Part shown: positions 20,511 to 29,831 of the stretch, one piece after another
Numbering within the stretch: position 1 is the stretch's first letter
Layout of the letters: the number at the start of each line of letters is the position of its first letter
NCBI GenBank assembly: GCA_027487395.1
Contig: JAIYDR010000402.1
Span: 1-37,098 of the forward strand
Direction of reading: 5' to 3'
Source: Rhodobacter sp.
GTDB taxonomy: Bacteria > Pseudomonadota > Alphaproteobacteria > Rhodobacterales > Rhodobacteraceae
Length of the DNA stretch: 37,098 nucleotides
The notes under the pieces: model-generated
What the model saw: the letters and a program-made list of their open reading frames with translations, nothing else
Database searches by the model: none
What the model was told of the DNA's origin: nothing
Made by a program: the position numbers and the translations under genes

Positions 20511-22082
20511 ATGTATTTGCACCGAGCCACGGGTCGGGAAGACGAACAGGTTCACCAAGAAAACGATTGGGTCCTTCCTTACTCGATGGAACATTCCGAA
20601 TCCGCACTATTCGCGCCCTGCAGCCTGTCCTTCTTCGGAACCCGCCAGAGCGATTTGCTGCGCGATTTCATACGCTGCGCCAAACTCCATCTCGGCTTGA
20701 AATCCCTCGCCTATGTGTCGCCATCGCCGGGTCAGGTGCACAAACCGGCAGGGATGACGGGCAAAGGCGTACTACAGGTCATGGCCGCCGAAGAGCTTGG
20801 CCTTGATCGTGTGCCGATTTCTCTGGGTGCCGTGGGTCGTGCATTGGCTGGACGGCTTTCAGACATGCCCGACCAGTCCATTCTGGCCGTGGACATGGGC
20901 TGGGGATTGCATACGGCTTCGGCCACGGCAAACTTTGAAGGCTGGATGGGCATTGCGCATGAACTGGTCGAACAGTCCGGCCACACGGTGGTATCGATCT
21001 ATAACCGCAGCCTGCTGATCGACGAACATCTGATGGCGGCGCTTCGCGGCCATTCCGCTGTCCTGACGTCCGAAGGCGTGGTGAAAAACCCGCATTGGCT
21101 TCCGCCGCACCTCAACGAAAAGGGTACGCTGCGGGAACAGGTGAATTTCTGGCTTGGCGGCTTGTCGCCCAGCCTTGCGCGCAACAGCCCCATTGCCGAC
21201 AGCCACGCTGCCGAAGGCGCTGATCCGAGGTGGCTGCTTGGTCGCCGGGCTGAAGAAAAGGTCATCCCCAAAGAAGAGGCTCTAAGGGAACGCTGGAAGA
21301 TCCGCTGCTTCGGGCGGCTGCGGGTCTATCGCGCCGATGGCAGCCAGATTCATTGGGCGGCCTCAGGTGGGGCCACGACCAAAACTAAGACGCTGTTCGC
21401 CTATCTGCTTCAGCAAGGTGGCAAGGGCGCGCGGGCCGATGATCTGGCCGACCTTCTGTGGCCAGAGGCTGAAAAGGTCGAAGCCGCGCGAAACCGTCTG
21501 TATCACACGATCCGCTGTCTGCGTCAGGCTCTGGAAGGCGGTCTGCCAGAACGTGGGGTTGGCTACGTGCTGCGCGACGGAAGCAGTTATGTGCTGGTCC
21601 CGCCGGAACGCAGCTGGCTGGACATATCGACCTTTGAACAGTTGTGCCGGCAATCCCAGACACACCTGAAGACAGGCGATCTGGACGAAGCCTTGATCTG
21701 CCTGCGCGCAGCCGACCGGCTGTATACTGGCGATTTGTTCGAGGACATTCCTGCCGAATATGTCGATGACCAGGAACGGGATTGGTGCTGGACTCGGCGC
21801 TACTGGCTGCGCGACATGTCCCTTAAGGTGCAACGCGACGCGGCCCGCATCTACCGCGCCCGGGCAGACTATTCTGCAGCCTTGGTGCACTGCCGCAAGG
21901 CGCTGGCGATGGACCCCTTGGCCGAGTTCGCACATGAAGAGTCGATGCAGGTCTTCGCAGCGCAAGGCCGACGCGAGGCAATCGACCGCCAATTCGCGCT
22001 GTACCTTGATTCGCTGTCGCGGTTCGACAACCGACCGCGCAGCGAGGCGCTGGTTAAGCTTCACCGCAGTTTAACAGCATGA
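20511..22082 (+). CDS. BTAD-domain (SARP-like) transcriptional regulator with N-terminal MEDS/DcmR-like sensory region
   Basis: C-terminal IRCFGRLRVYRADG...LFAYLLQQGGKGARADDLADLLWPEAEKVEAARNRLYHTIRCLRQALE plus BTAD helices; N-terminal VVSIYNRSLLIDEHLMAALRGHSAVLTSEGVVKNPHWLP resembles MEDS; start uncertain (20379, 20511 or 20586). Confidence 0.75.
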   Translation: MYLHRATGREDEQVHQENDWVLPYSMEHSESALFAPCSLSFFGTRQSDLLRDFIRCAKLHLGLKSLAYVSPSPGQVHKPAGMTGKGVLQVMAAEELGLDRVPISLGAVGRALAGRLSDMPDQSILAVDMGWGLHTASATANFEGWMGIAHELVEQSGHTVVSIYNRSLLIDEHLMAALRGHSAVLTSEGVVKNPHWLPPHLNEKGTLREQVNFWLGGLSPSLARNSPIADSHAAEGADPRWLLGRRAEEKVIPKEEALRERWKIRCFGRLRVYRADGSQIHWAASGGATTKTKTLFAYLLQQGGKGARADDLADLLWPEAEKVEAARNRLYHTIRCLRQALEGGLPERGVGYVLRDGSSYVLVPPERSWLDISTFEQLCRQSQTHLKTGDLDEALICLRAADRLYTGDLFEDIPAEYVDDQERDWCWTRRYWLRDMSLKVQRDAARIYRARADYSAALVHCRKALAMDPLAEFAHEESMQVFAAQGRREAIDRQFALYLDSLSRFDNRPRSEALVKLHRSLTA

Positions 22083-22204
22083 TGGATTAATTTATAATAT
22101 TTTTCAGACAGTTAGAAACTAAAGAAAAACCAAAGATGAATGCTGCATGTTGGATTGCGACTCGGTTCAAAGGACCGTTTCCATAGTTCTGCTGGGAGGA
22201 CAGA

Positions 22205-23455
22205 ATGAACACCATGACCCCGGCGAAAGCCTGTCCATTCTCCAATGCCGCCACGGATTTCGATCCGTTCGATCTGACTGACCCCTTTCCCTTCTATGCT
22301 TATGCCAGGGACGAAGCGCCGGTCTTTTTCTCGGAAAAGCTGGGCTACTGGGTTGTCTCGCGCCATGCTGACATCAAGGCCGTATTCGACAACTGGCAGG
22401 TCTTCTCGTCCGAGAACGCCCAAGCACCGATCCGCCCGATGGGAGAACCTGGTCGCGCGGTGATGAAGGCCGGCGGATTCACCGCCTATTCCGGCCTCTC
22501 GGCCCGCATCCCGCCGGATCACAGCCGCATCCGCAAGGTCGCGCAAAGCTGTTTTGGCCCGCGCCGATTTAAGTCCATCGAGCCGCAGATCTATGAGATC
22601 GTGAACCGCGAGATCGACAAGTTCGCCCATCAGGGCCGCGCCGATTTCTTCCGCGACTTCGCCTATGATGTCCCTGCCTATGTGTTGTTCCGTCTGGTCG
22701 GCGTGCCGGAGTCTGACGTACCAAAGGTCAAATCCTGGGCTGTCAGCCGCGCCTTGCTGACCTGGGGCGACCTGAACGACGAAGACCAAGTACCACATGT
22801 CCACAACATGGTGGACTATTGGGCCTATTGCCGCGCCCTCGTTGCCGCCGCTCATGAAACCCCCGGCGACAACCTGCCAGGTGACATGGTGCGTGCGCAA
22901 TTGGACGGCGCAGAGATCACCGACGACGAGATTGCCGGGGTTCTCTACTCTGTGCTGTTTGCCGGGCATGAAACGACGACAACCTTGCTGACCAATGCCC
23001 TGCGTGAAGTGCTGATCCGCCGCGACCAGTGGGAACTGTTGAAGGCAAATCCTGAAAAGTGGGCGGCTGCGACTGAAGAATTCTTGCGCTTCAGCCCGTC
23101 TATCGTGTCGTGGCGGCGCAGGGCCTTGCAGGAGACCGAAATCGGTGGCGTTTCCATCCCCAAAGGCGCGAATATCCTGCTGCTTCTGGGATCAGCCAAC
23201 CGCGATGCCGGGGTGTTCGCTCAGCCCGATACACTCGACATCGACCGCGCCAATGCCCGCAATCATCTGTCTTTTGGTTATGGCATCCACTTCTGTCTGG
23301 GTCAGCAACTGTCCAAGATGGAATTTGCCATCGCGATGAAGGAATTGGCCCGCCGCCTGCCCTCGCTCCGCTTGGTGCCGGATCAGGACTTCGCCTTCGG
23401 GCACAATACCTCTTTCCGCATTCCGACTGCGCTGCACATCGAATGGGACTTGTGA
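22205..23455 (+). CDS. cytochrome P450
   Basis: I-helix AGHETTTTLL, EEFLR, heme-binding FGYGIHFCLGQQLSKME; RBS GGGAGGA before ATG. Confidence 0.95.
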   Translation: MNTMTPAKACPFSNAATDFDPFDLTDPFPFYAYARDEAPVFFSEKLGYWVVSRHADIKAVFDNWQVFSSENAQAPIRPMGEPGRAVMKAGGFTAYSGLSARIPPDHSRIRKVAQSCFGPRRFKSIEPQIYEIVNREIDKFAHQGRADFFRDFAYDVPAYVLFRLVGVPESDVPKVKSWAVSRALLTWGDLNDEDQVPHVHNMVDYWAYCRALVAAAHETPGDNLPGDMVRAQLDGAEITDDEIAGVLYSVLFAGHETTTTLLTNALREVLIRRDQWELLKANPEKWAAATEEFLRFSPSIVSWRRRALQETEIGGVSIPKGANILLLLGSANRDAGVFAQPDTLDIDRANARNHLSFGYGIHFCLGQQLSKMEFAIAMKELARRLPSLRLVPDQDFAFGHNTSFRIPTALHIEWDL

Positions 23456-24531
23456 TGACTGCCCCCGCCCAAATGACCATTGATCCCCGCTTCATCCTGC
23501 CCTTCGAGTCCGCGACGGTGGCAGATCATCCCCGCATGGGCGGCAAATGCGCCAGCCTTGCCCGCATGATCGCCTTAGGCGTTCCGGTGCCGCGCGGCTT
23601 TGCCGTGGCGACCGATGCCTATGCCGCGCATCTGGCCGCAACGGGGCTTGAGGCTGCGATCCGTGAGGAGTTGTCGCACCTCGACACCCACAACGTGACG
23701 GATGAGGAGGCCCGGTCCCAAGCCATCCGCCGTCTGGTGACCGAGCGCACCATGCCTGCAGATGTGGAAACCGCCATTCGCGCAGCCTATGCGCTGATGT
23801 CGCCCGGCAATGATCTGCCCGTCGCCGTCCGCTCCTCCGCCACGGCCGAAGACATGCCCGACGCCAGTTTTGCCGGCCAGCAAGACACCTATCTGTGGGT
23901 CGTCGGCGCGGATGAGGTGGTGGACCGCGTCCGGTCCTGTTGGGCCAGCCTCTTTACCGCCCGCGCCATGAGCTATCGCGCGGACCACAACCTCGGCCAG
24001 ATCGAAGTGCTGATGGCGGTCGCCGTGCAGGAAATGGTCGACGCCCGCAGCGCAGGCGTCGCCATGACGCTGGACCCGATCAACGGCGACCGCACCAAGA
24101 TCGTGATCGACGCCTCATGGGGCCTTGGCGAAAGCGTGGTTTCGGGGGAGATCACGCCCGACAACTTCACCGTCGAAAAGGTCATGATGCAGGTACAAAA
24201 GCGCCGCATCGCTGAAAAGACCCATGAAATCGTCGCCGATCCCGCCGCCCGCCGCACCATCGACCGCGAGATCGAAGAAGGCCGCCGCAGCTTGCCCAGT
24301 TTGTCGGATGACGAGGTGATCGCAGTGGCGCAACTTGCGCGGCGGCTCGAGAAAGCCATCGGTGGGGCGCAAGACCTTGAATGGGCGATTGACCAACAAG
24401 GCCGCCTTGTCGCGCTGCAATGCCGTCCGGAAACGGTCTGGAGCCAAAAGAAAGCCGCGACGCAAACCTTTTCCATGGGGATCGAAGGCGTGCTCGGCAC
24501 GCTCTTGGCCCCGATCCAGAACAAGCTCTGA
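23455..24531 (+). CDS. stand-alone PEP synthase-like ATP-grasp (PEP/pyruvate-binding) subunit
   Basis: VAVRSSATAEDMPDASFAGQQDTYLWV, MTLDPINGDRTKIVIDASWGLGE, DLEWAIDQQGRLVALQCRPETVWS; 358 aa; ATG overlaps P450 TGA. Confidence 0.9.
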   Translation: MTAPAQMTIDPRFILPFESATVADHPRMGGKCASLARMIALGVPVPRGFAVATDAYAAHLAATGLEAAIREELSHLDTHNVTDEEARSQAIRRLVTERTMPADVETAIRAAYALMSPGNDLPVAVRSSATAEDMPDASFAGQQDTYLWVVGADEVVDRVRSCWASLFTARAMSYRADHNLGQIEVLMAVAVQEMVDARSAGVAMTLDPINGDRTKIVIDASWGLGESVVSGEITPDNFTVEKVMMQVQKRRIAEKTHEIVADPAARRTIDREIEEGRRSLPSLSDDEVIAVAQLARRLEKAIGGAQDLEWAIDQQGRLVALQCRPETVWSQKKAATQTFSMGIEGVLGTLLAPIQNKL

Positions 24532-24557
24532 ACAACACCTCTCGGGGAGGAGAGACC

Positions 24558-26372
24558 ATGACCGCAAAGACCAGTTTTCCCAGTGCCTATGACCTTGCCG
24601 CACCGGCAGGGGCAGAGGCATGGCGCGACCTGTACCCCTATTATCTGCTGTTCGCCGACAATCGCCGCGCGGAAGAGGACGGCAAGTTCTGGTTCTGCGA
24701 CAGCCAGCACTGGCCGAACCCGTTCAAGCCGTTTGACGCGGTGACGGTGGAATATGCGGTCAAATGCTTGGGCCAGTACAACACCCGGCACTACCTTGTG
24801 CCGCCTGCCAATGGCGTCGATTTCCGCATCCACAACGGCTATGTCTATATGTCGCCCGTTGGGGTTGCGCCGGAAAACATCGGCCCCCGCGTGCCGCAAT
24901 TCATGGACCGCGCCGGTCACTATTTCATGAATTGGGACAGCCTGCTCGACAACTGGATGGTCAAGGTCAAGGCCACCATCGCCGAGATGGAGGCGCTGCG
25001 CTTTGACGACCTTCCCGAGGTGGTGCCAGTAGAATGGGTCAAGGGCGGGCTGGGGATCGACAACACCGTGCCGCTGTCAGAAACCTATGACAAGGCGATC
25101 CAACTGCTGTACCGGACGTGGAATTACCACTTTGAATTCCTCAATCTGGGCTATGCGGCCTATCTCGATTTCTTCGGCTTCCTGAAATCGCAATTCCCGA
25201 CCATCTCGGACCAAGCCATCGCCAAGATGGTGCAGGGTGTGGACAGCGACCTTTTCCGCCCGGATGATGAATTGAAGAAACTGGCCAAGCTGGCAGTGTC
25301 CTCAGGCGTGGCAGCGCATCTGTCGGCGGGGTCAGTCGATCAAGTGCTGGCAGCGATGGCGGGCAGTGCGGCGGGTCAGGCTTGGGTTGCCGCTTGGGAC
25401 GGCGCGAAAGACCCGTGGTTCAACTTCACCTCGGGCAACGGCTTCTACTCCGACGACAAATACTGGATCGAACACCTCGATATCCCGATGGGCTATATCC
25501 ACGACTATGCCGCCCGCGTGGCCAAAGGGGAAAGCATCGACCGCCCCACCGCCGAAATCGCGGCAGAGCGTGACCGCATTACCGCCGAATACCGCGAGCT
25601 TCTGGACGCCGAGGCGCAGGGTGCCTTTGACGGCAAGCTCGGACTGGCGCGGACTGTGTTCCCCTATGTGGAAAACCACAACTTCTACATCGAACACTGG
25701 TCGATGTCGGTCTTCTGGCGGAAGATGCGTGAATTGTCGGCGGTCTTCCACCGTGCAGGCTTCTGGGAAAATGCCGATGACATGTTCTATCTGAACCGGA
25801 ACGAAGTGCGCGATGCGCTGTTCGATCTGGGCATGGGTTGGGGCGTGGGCGTTCCAGCCACCGGTCCGACGCATTGGCCAGCGGAGATCAAGCGCCGCAA
25901 GGCGCTCCTGACCGCGCTGCAATCGGCCCCGCCGCAGCCCGCGCTGAACGCCCCGCCTGAGGTGATCACTGAGCCCTTCACCATCATGCTCTGGGGGATC
26001 ACGACAGACGCTGTCAAGAAATGGCTGACAGGCTCCAGCGACGCGACAAAGCTGGAAGGCATGGCAGCCTCTCCCGGCGTGGTCGAAGGCCGCGCACGGG
26101 TGATCCGCTCGGCCAATGACCTTGGCCTGATCGAAGAGGGCGAGATCCTTGTCACCCCCGTGACCGCACCAAGCTGGGCCCCAGTGTTTGGCAAAATCCG
26201 CGCCACGGTCACCGACATCGGCGGCATGATGAGCCACGCCGCCATCGTCTGCCGCGAATACGGCCTGCCTGCCGTGACGGGGACGGGCACCGCCTCCAGC
26301 ACCATCAAGACCGGGCAGATGCTGCGCGTCGATGGCACGACGGGTGAGGTCACGATCCTGACCGCCGCCTGA
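24558..26372 (+). CDS. PEP-utilising-enzyme mobile (phosphohistidine) domain protein; phenylphosphate synthase PpsA-like
   Basis: 604 aa; C-terminal VTDIGGMMSHAAIVCREYGLPAVTGTGTASSTIKTGQMLRVDGTTGEVTIL with swivelling-His motif; no C-terminal PEP TIM-barrel; RBS GGGGAGGAGAG. Confidence 0.88.
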   Translation: MTAKTSFPSAYDLAAPAGAEAWRDLYPYYLLFADNRRAEEDGKFWFCDSQHWPNPFKPFDAVTVEYAVKCLGQYNTRHYLVPPANGVDFRIHNGYVYMSPVGVAPENIGPRVPQFMDRAGHYFMNWDSLLDNWMVKVKATIAEMEALRFDDLPEVVPVEWVKGGLGIDNTVPLSETYDKAIQLLYRTWNYHFEFLNLGYAAYLDFFGFLKSQFPTISDQAIAKMVQGVDSDLFRPDDELKKLAKLAVSSGVAAHLSAGSVDQVLAAMAGSAAGQAWVAAWDGAKDPWFNFTSGNGFYSDDKYWIEHLDIPMGYIHDYAARVAKGESIDRPTAEIAAERDRITAEYRELLDAEAQGAFDGKLGLARTVFPYVENHNFYIEHWSMSVFWRKMRELSAVFHRAGFWENADDMFYLNRNEVRDALFDLGMGWGVGVPATGPTHWPAEIKRRKALLTALQSAPPQPALNAPPEVITEPFTIMLWGITTDAVKKWLTGSSDATKLEGMAASPGVVEGRARVIRSANDLGLIEEGEILVTPVTAPSWAPVFGKIRATVTDIGGMMSHAAIVCREYGLPAVTGTGTASSTIKTGQMLRVDGTTGEVTILTAA

Positions 26373-26380
26373 TCCTGACA

Positions 26381-26407
26381 GCGGGCTGTCCCGATGGGAT
26401 GGCCCGC
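26381..26407 (+). other. intercistronic 12-bp-stem RNA hairpin
   Basis: GCGGGCTGTCCC-GAT-GGGATGGCCCGC, continuous pairing if G-U wobbles are allowed; lies between stop 26372 and likely start 26435. Confidence 0.5.
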
Positions 26408-26434
26408 CCCACTGCCCAAGGAAGCGCCCTGCCG

Positions 26435-27031
26435 ATGTCTGTTCTCCCAAATTCTCGCTATGATGCCGTCTGGCGGCGTGCCGAACCCTATATGCGTGCC
26501 CGCAAGAACGACGTGCATGTGCCCTTGTCCTTCGACTGGGCGCAGCGCCTGCTGGATGCCCACCCCAACGCCGACCGCGATATCGTCTCGCTTGCCATCC
26601 TGCTGCATGACATCGGCTGGTATTCCATCGACATGGCCGACATCATCGAAAAGGGCTTTGGTCCCAATATGATGCAATCCGATGTGCGTTTCCTGCACGA
26701 AAGCGAAGGCGTTCGGCTGTCGCGCCCCGTTCTGCAGGACACCGGCTGGGCTGAAGATGTGATCCTTGCCGTCGCCGAAATAATCGACGGGCATGACACA
26801 AGGCCCGAAGCCCGCCACCTGAACGACCGTCTGGTGCGCGATGCCGATAAGCTGTGGCGCTTTGGCGTGACGGGGGTTTCCGTCGCCTGCGACTGGTTCA
26901 AGATGACCCCGCGCCAATATGCTGACCGGCTGGAGCATCAGGTGGCCCAGTTGGAAACCGAAGCAGGTCGCGCTTGGGCGGCGCAGGAATTGCGCGCCAC
27001 GCGTGTCACCCTCAAGCTGAACGTGATCTGA
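26435..27031 (+). CDS. HD-domain protein 1 (dinuclear-type metal ligand pattern)
   Basis: DVHVPLSF...LAILLHDIGWYSID...RFLHESEG...IIDGHDTRPEA...VRDADKLWRF. Confidence 0.82.
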   Translation: MSVLPNSRYDAVWRRAEPYMRARKNDVHVPLSFDWAQRLLDAHPNADRDIVSLAILLHDIGWYSIDMADIIEKGFGPNMMQSDVRFLHESEGVRLSRPVLQDTGWAEDVILAVAEIIDGHDTRPEARHLNDRLVRDADKLWRFGVTGVSVACDWFKMTPRQYADRLEHQVAQLETEAGRAWAAQELRATRVTLKLNVI

Positions 27032-27043
27032 AGGACCAACCCG

Positions 27044-28486
27044 ATGGAAATGTTCATCGACGGCGGCTGGCGCTCTGCGGTGTCCGGCGCGACCCAGCCT
27101 GTCACCAACCCGACCACGGGGGATGTTATCGATACCGTTCCCACCGGGGATGCGGTGGATGCCGATCTGGCCATCCGCGCCGCCGACCGGGCCTTTGCCC
27201 ATTGGCGCATGCTTCCCGTGGCCGAACGCGCCCGCCTGCAACGCCGCGCCGCGCAATTGATGCGCGACCATGCCGACCGCATTGGGCGGGTGCTGACTGC
27301 GGAACTCGGCCGCCCTGTGGCAGCGGCGGTCACGGAAATCCAACGCTCGGCGGACCTGCTGGACGTTTATGCTGAGGAAGGGCTGCGCCTGCATGATGAG
27401 GTGATCCTGAGCCAACCCGGCGAAAAGATCATGGTCCGGCGCGAGCCTGTGGGGGTGGTGGTCGCCATTACACCCTTCAATTACCCCATTACGCTTTTGT
27501 GCTTCAAACTTGGCGCGGCGCTGATTGCGGGCTGCACCGTGGTGGCAAAACCCGCCGAGGATACGCCGCTCTCGACCCTGCTCTTGGCGGAACTGTTCCA
27601 CCAAGCGGGCTATCCGGCGGGATGTTTCAATGTGGTCACGGGGCGCGGGCGCGGGATCGGCATGGCGATGGTCAATCACCCCATCCCCGGCAAGGTGGCC
27701 TTTACCGGCGGCACAGCCGCAGGCAAAGCCATCGCCGCCGCCGCGACGGGCACGGTCAAGCGCGTGACGCTGGAATTGGGCGGCCAAAGCCCCGCCATCA
27801 TCTGCGCCGATGCGGACCTAGCAAAAGCCGCTGCTGCCATCGCGCGGCATGGCTTCGCAAACTCTGGCCAATTCTGCTACCGGGTGAACCGGGTCTATGT
27901 GGAACGCCCAGTCTATGACGCCTTCCTGTCGGCCCTGCTGGCCGAGGTGGCCAAGATCACTGTGGGGGATGGCCAGACCGACCCCGTCACCATGGGCCCG
28001 ATGGTCAACGCCAAGATCTTCGGCAATGCCTTCGGCCAGATCGCCGATGCCCGCGCCAAGGGGGCCCGCATCTGCTGTGGCGGGGATCGGCTGACGGGTG
28101 GCCTCTACGACAACGGCTATTTCCTGCCCCCCACCGTGATCGCCGACACCGACCATTCCATGCAGATCATGACCGAGGAAACCTTTGGCCCCGTCCTTGG
28201 CATCATGCCGGTGGACAGCGCGGCAGAGGCGCTCACCCTCGCCAATGACACGATCTATGGCCTTGCGGGTTTTGTGTTCACGGCCAACGTCGGGCGCGGT
28301 CTGGCGCTAGCGGAACGGATCAACGCCGGATCGGTCTGGGTCAATGACATCCACCGCTCTAACCACTCCGCCCCATTTGGCGGGATGAAGCAATCGGGGA
28401 TCGGCCGCGAAAAGGGCCGCTATGGGGTGGAAAGCTATCTGGAATACAAGACCGTCTACCTGACCTACGATGAGGGTCTGGCATGA
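27044..28486 (+). CDS. NAD(P)-dependent aldehyde dehydrogenase
   Basis: AITPFNYPITLLCFKLGAALIAGCTVVAKPAEDTP, VTLELGGQSPAIICADADL, FANSGQFCYRVNRVYVE, EETFGPVLGI; intact 480 aa. Confidence 0.95.
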   Translation: MEMFIDGGWRSAVSGATQPVTNPTTGDVIDTVPTGDAVDADLAIRAADRAFAHWRMLPVAERARLQRRAAQLMRDHADRIGRVLTAELGRPVAAAVTEIQRSADLLDVYAEEGLRLHDEVILSQPGEKIMVRREPVGVVVAITPFNYPITLLCFKLGAALIAGCTVVAKPAEDTPLSTLLLAELFHQAGYPAGCFNVVTGRGRGIGMAMVNHPIPGKVAFTGGTAAGKAIAAAATGTVKRVTLELGGQSPAIICADADLAKAAAAIARHGFANSGQFCYRVNRVYVERPVYDAFLSALLAEVAKITVGDGQTDPVTMGPMVNAKIFGNAFGQIADARAKGARICCGGDRLTGGLYDNGYFLPPTVIADTDHSMQIMTEETFGPVLGIMPVDSAAEALTLANDTIYGLAGFVFTANVGRGLALAERINAGSVWVNDIHRSNHSAPFGGMKQSGIGREKGRYGVESYLEYKTVYLTYDEGLA

Positions 28487-29073
28487 CTCCGCGTGACCTT
28501 GCCCTATGGCGCGCGGCGCGGCCTTGGCTGGATGTGCGCTCCAACGACATCCACACGCTGATCGCGTGGCGGCTGGCGGCGCGATTGATGCTGCTGCGCC
28601 CCGAAGCGGATGAGGCCGTGGTGCTGCCCGCCATCATCCTGCATGACACCGGCTGGAAGCAGATGCCGCAGGAGAAGCTGGCGCTGGCCGTGGGGCCAAA
28701 GGCGCAATTCCCCGAACTGCAACGCGATCATGAACTGGCGGGTGTTGCGATTGGCGCAGAGATCCTGACCCGTCTGGCGCTTGGTCTGGACGACAAGGCC
28801 ATCCTTGCGATCATCGATGGTCATGACACAACCAAGGACGCACGATCAGCGGAAGATGCCATCGTTAAGGACGCCGACAAGCTGTGGCGCTTTACCCCGC
28901 ATGGGGTGGCGACCATCGGCGGCTGGTTTGACACACCCGCGCCCGAAACTTTGGCAATGCTGGAAGATTTCGTCCTGCCCTCGTTCTTGACGCCCGAAGC
29001 GCGGATCATGGCGCAGGGCTTTTTGGCCGAAGGCTGGGCCTCGGCGGAACGCGATGAGAGGATGATGGGATGA
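28483..29073 (+). CDS. HD-domain protein 2, paralogue of HD-domain protein 1
   Basis: NDIHTLIAW...AIILHDTGWKQMP...QRDHELAG...IIDGHDTTKDA...VKDADKLWRFTPHGV; ATGA overlaps on both sides. Confidence 0.82.
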   Translation: MTPRDLALWRAARPWLDVRSNDIHTLIAWRLAARLMLLRPEADEAVVLPAIILHDTGWKQMPQEKLALAVGPKAQFPELQRDHELAGVAIGAEILTRLALGLDDKAILAIIDGHDTTKDARSAEDAIVKDADKLWRFTPHGVATIGGWFDTPAPETLAMLEDFVLPSFLTPEARIMAQGFLAEGWASAERDERMMG

Positions 29074-29822
29074 GCGGTCTTGATCTGGCAGGCAAGCGCG
29101 TGATCGTCACGGGGGCTGCAGGTGGTCTGGGACGCGCCTTTGCTGAGGCCTTTGCCCGTGAAGGCGCGCGCGTGGTGGTGGCCGATATCAACCTGAAAGG
29201 GGCTGAGGAAACGGCGGCAGACATCGGCACGGCGGCACTTGCCGCGCAAGTGGATGTGACTTCGCAGGCGTCCACCGCTGCTTTGGCGGCACTAGCGGCG
29301 GAACACCTCGGCGGAATCGACGTGCTCGTGAACAACGCCGCCATCTATGCCGGGTTGGAGCGTAAGGGCTTTGAGCAGATCGACGAAGCCGTCTGGGACC
29401 GTGTGATGGCCGTCAACGTCAAGGGCCCGTGGCAAATGACCCGTGCCGTGGCCCCATATCTGCGCGCGGCGAGCGGTGGGGCGGTGATCAACGTCTCCTC
29501 CGCCACGGTCATGAGCGGATCGCCGGATTGGCTGCATTACGTCAGCTCCAAAGGGGCCGTCATCGCCATGACCCGTGCCTTGGCGCGGGAATTGGGGAAT
29601 GACCGGGTGACAGTTAACGCCCTCGCCCCCGGTTTTACACTGACCGAAGCCAGCCTTGGCCTGATGGAGGATGCAGCGAGCTACGGCATCACGCGCGGCG
29701 CAATCAAACGCGCGGCGGGGTCGGATGACATGGTGGGGGCGGCGCTGTTCCTTGCCTCACCTTTGGCCAGTTTCATCACCGGACAGACCCTCATCATCGA
29801 TGGCGGACGCCAGTTCCTGTAA
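29070..29822 (+). CDS. short-chain dehydrogenase/reductase
   Basis: GKRVIVTGAAGGLGRAFAEAFAREGARVVVADI, VLVNNAAIYAG, YVSSKGAVIAMTRALARELG, C-terminal TGQTLIIDGGRQFL. Confidence 0.95.
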   Translation: MSGLDLAGKRVIVTGAAGGLGRAFAEAFAREGARVVVADINLKGAEETAADIGTAALAAQVDVTSQASTAALAALAAEHLGGIDVLVNNAAIYAGLERKGFEQIDEAVWDRVMAVNVKGPWQMTRAVAPYLRAASGGAVINVSSATVMSGSPDWLHYVSSKGAVIAMTRALARELGNDRVTVNALAPGFTLTEASLGLMEDAASYGITRGAIKRAAGSDDMVGAALFLASPLASFITGQTLIIDGGRQFL

Positions 29823-29831
29823 GGACCAAAC

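Noticed and set aside
23455-26372. Gluconeogenic PEP synthase split by a frameshift
   Set aside because: Each gene has its own start and RBS, termini are clean, and the PEP TIM-barrel domain is absent, matching phenylphosphate synthase-like architecture better
25787-27787. 666-aa minus-strand ORF opposite the phosphotransferase/HD1/ALDH genes
   Set aside because: Spans three confidently assigned plus-strand genes; composition is typical of antisense frames
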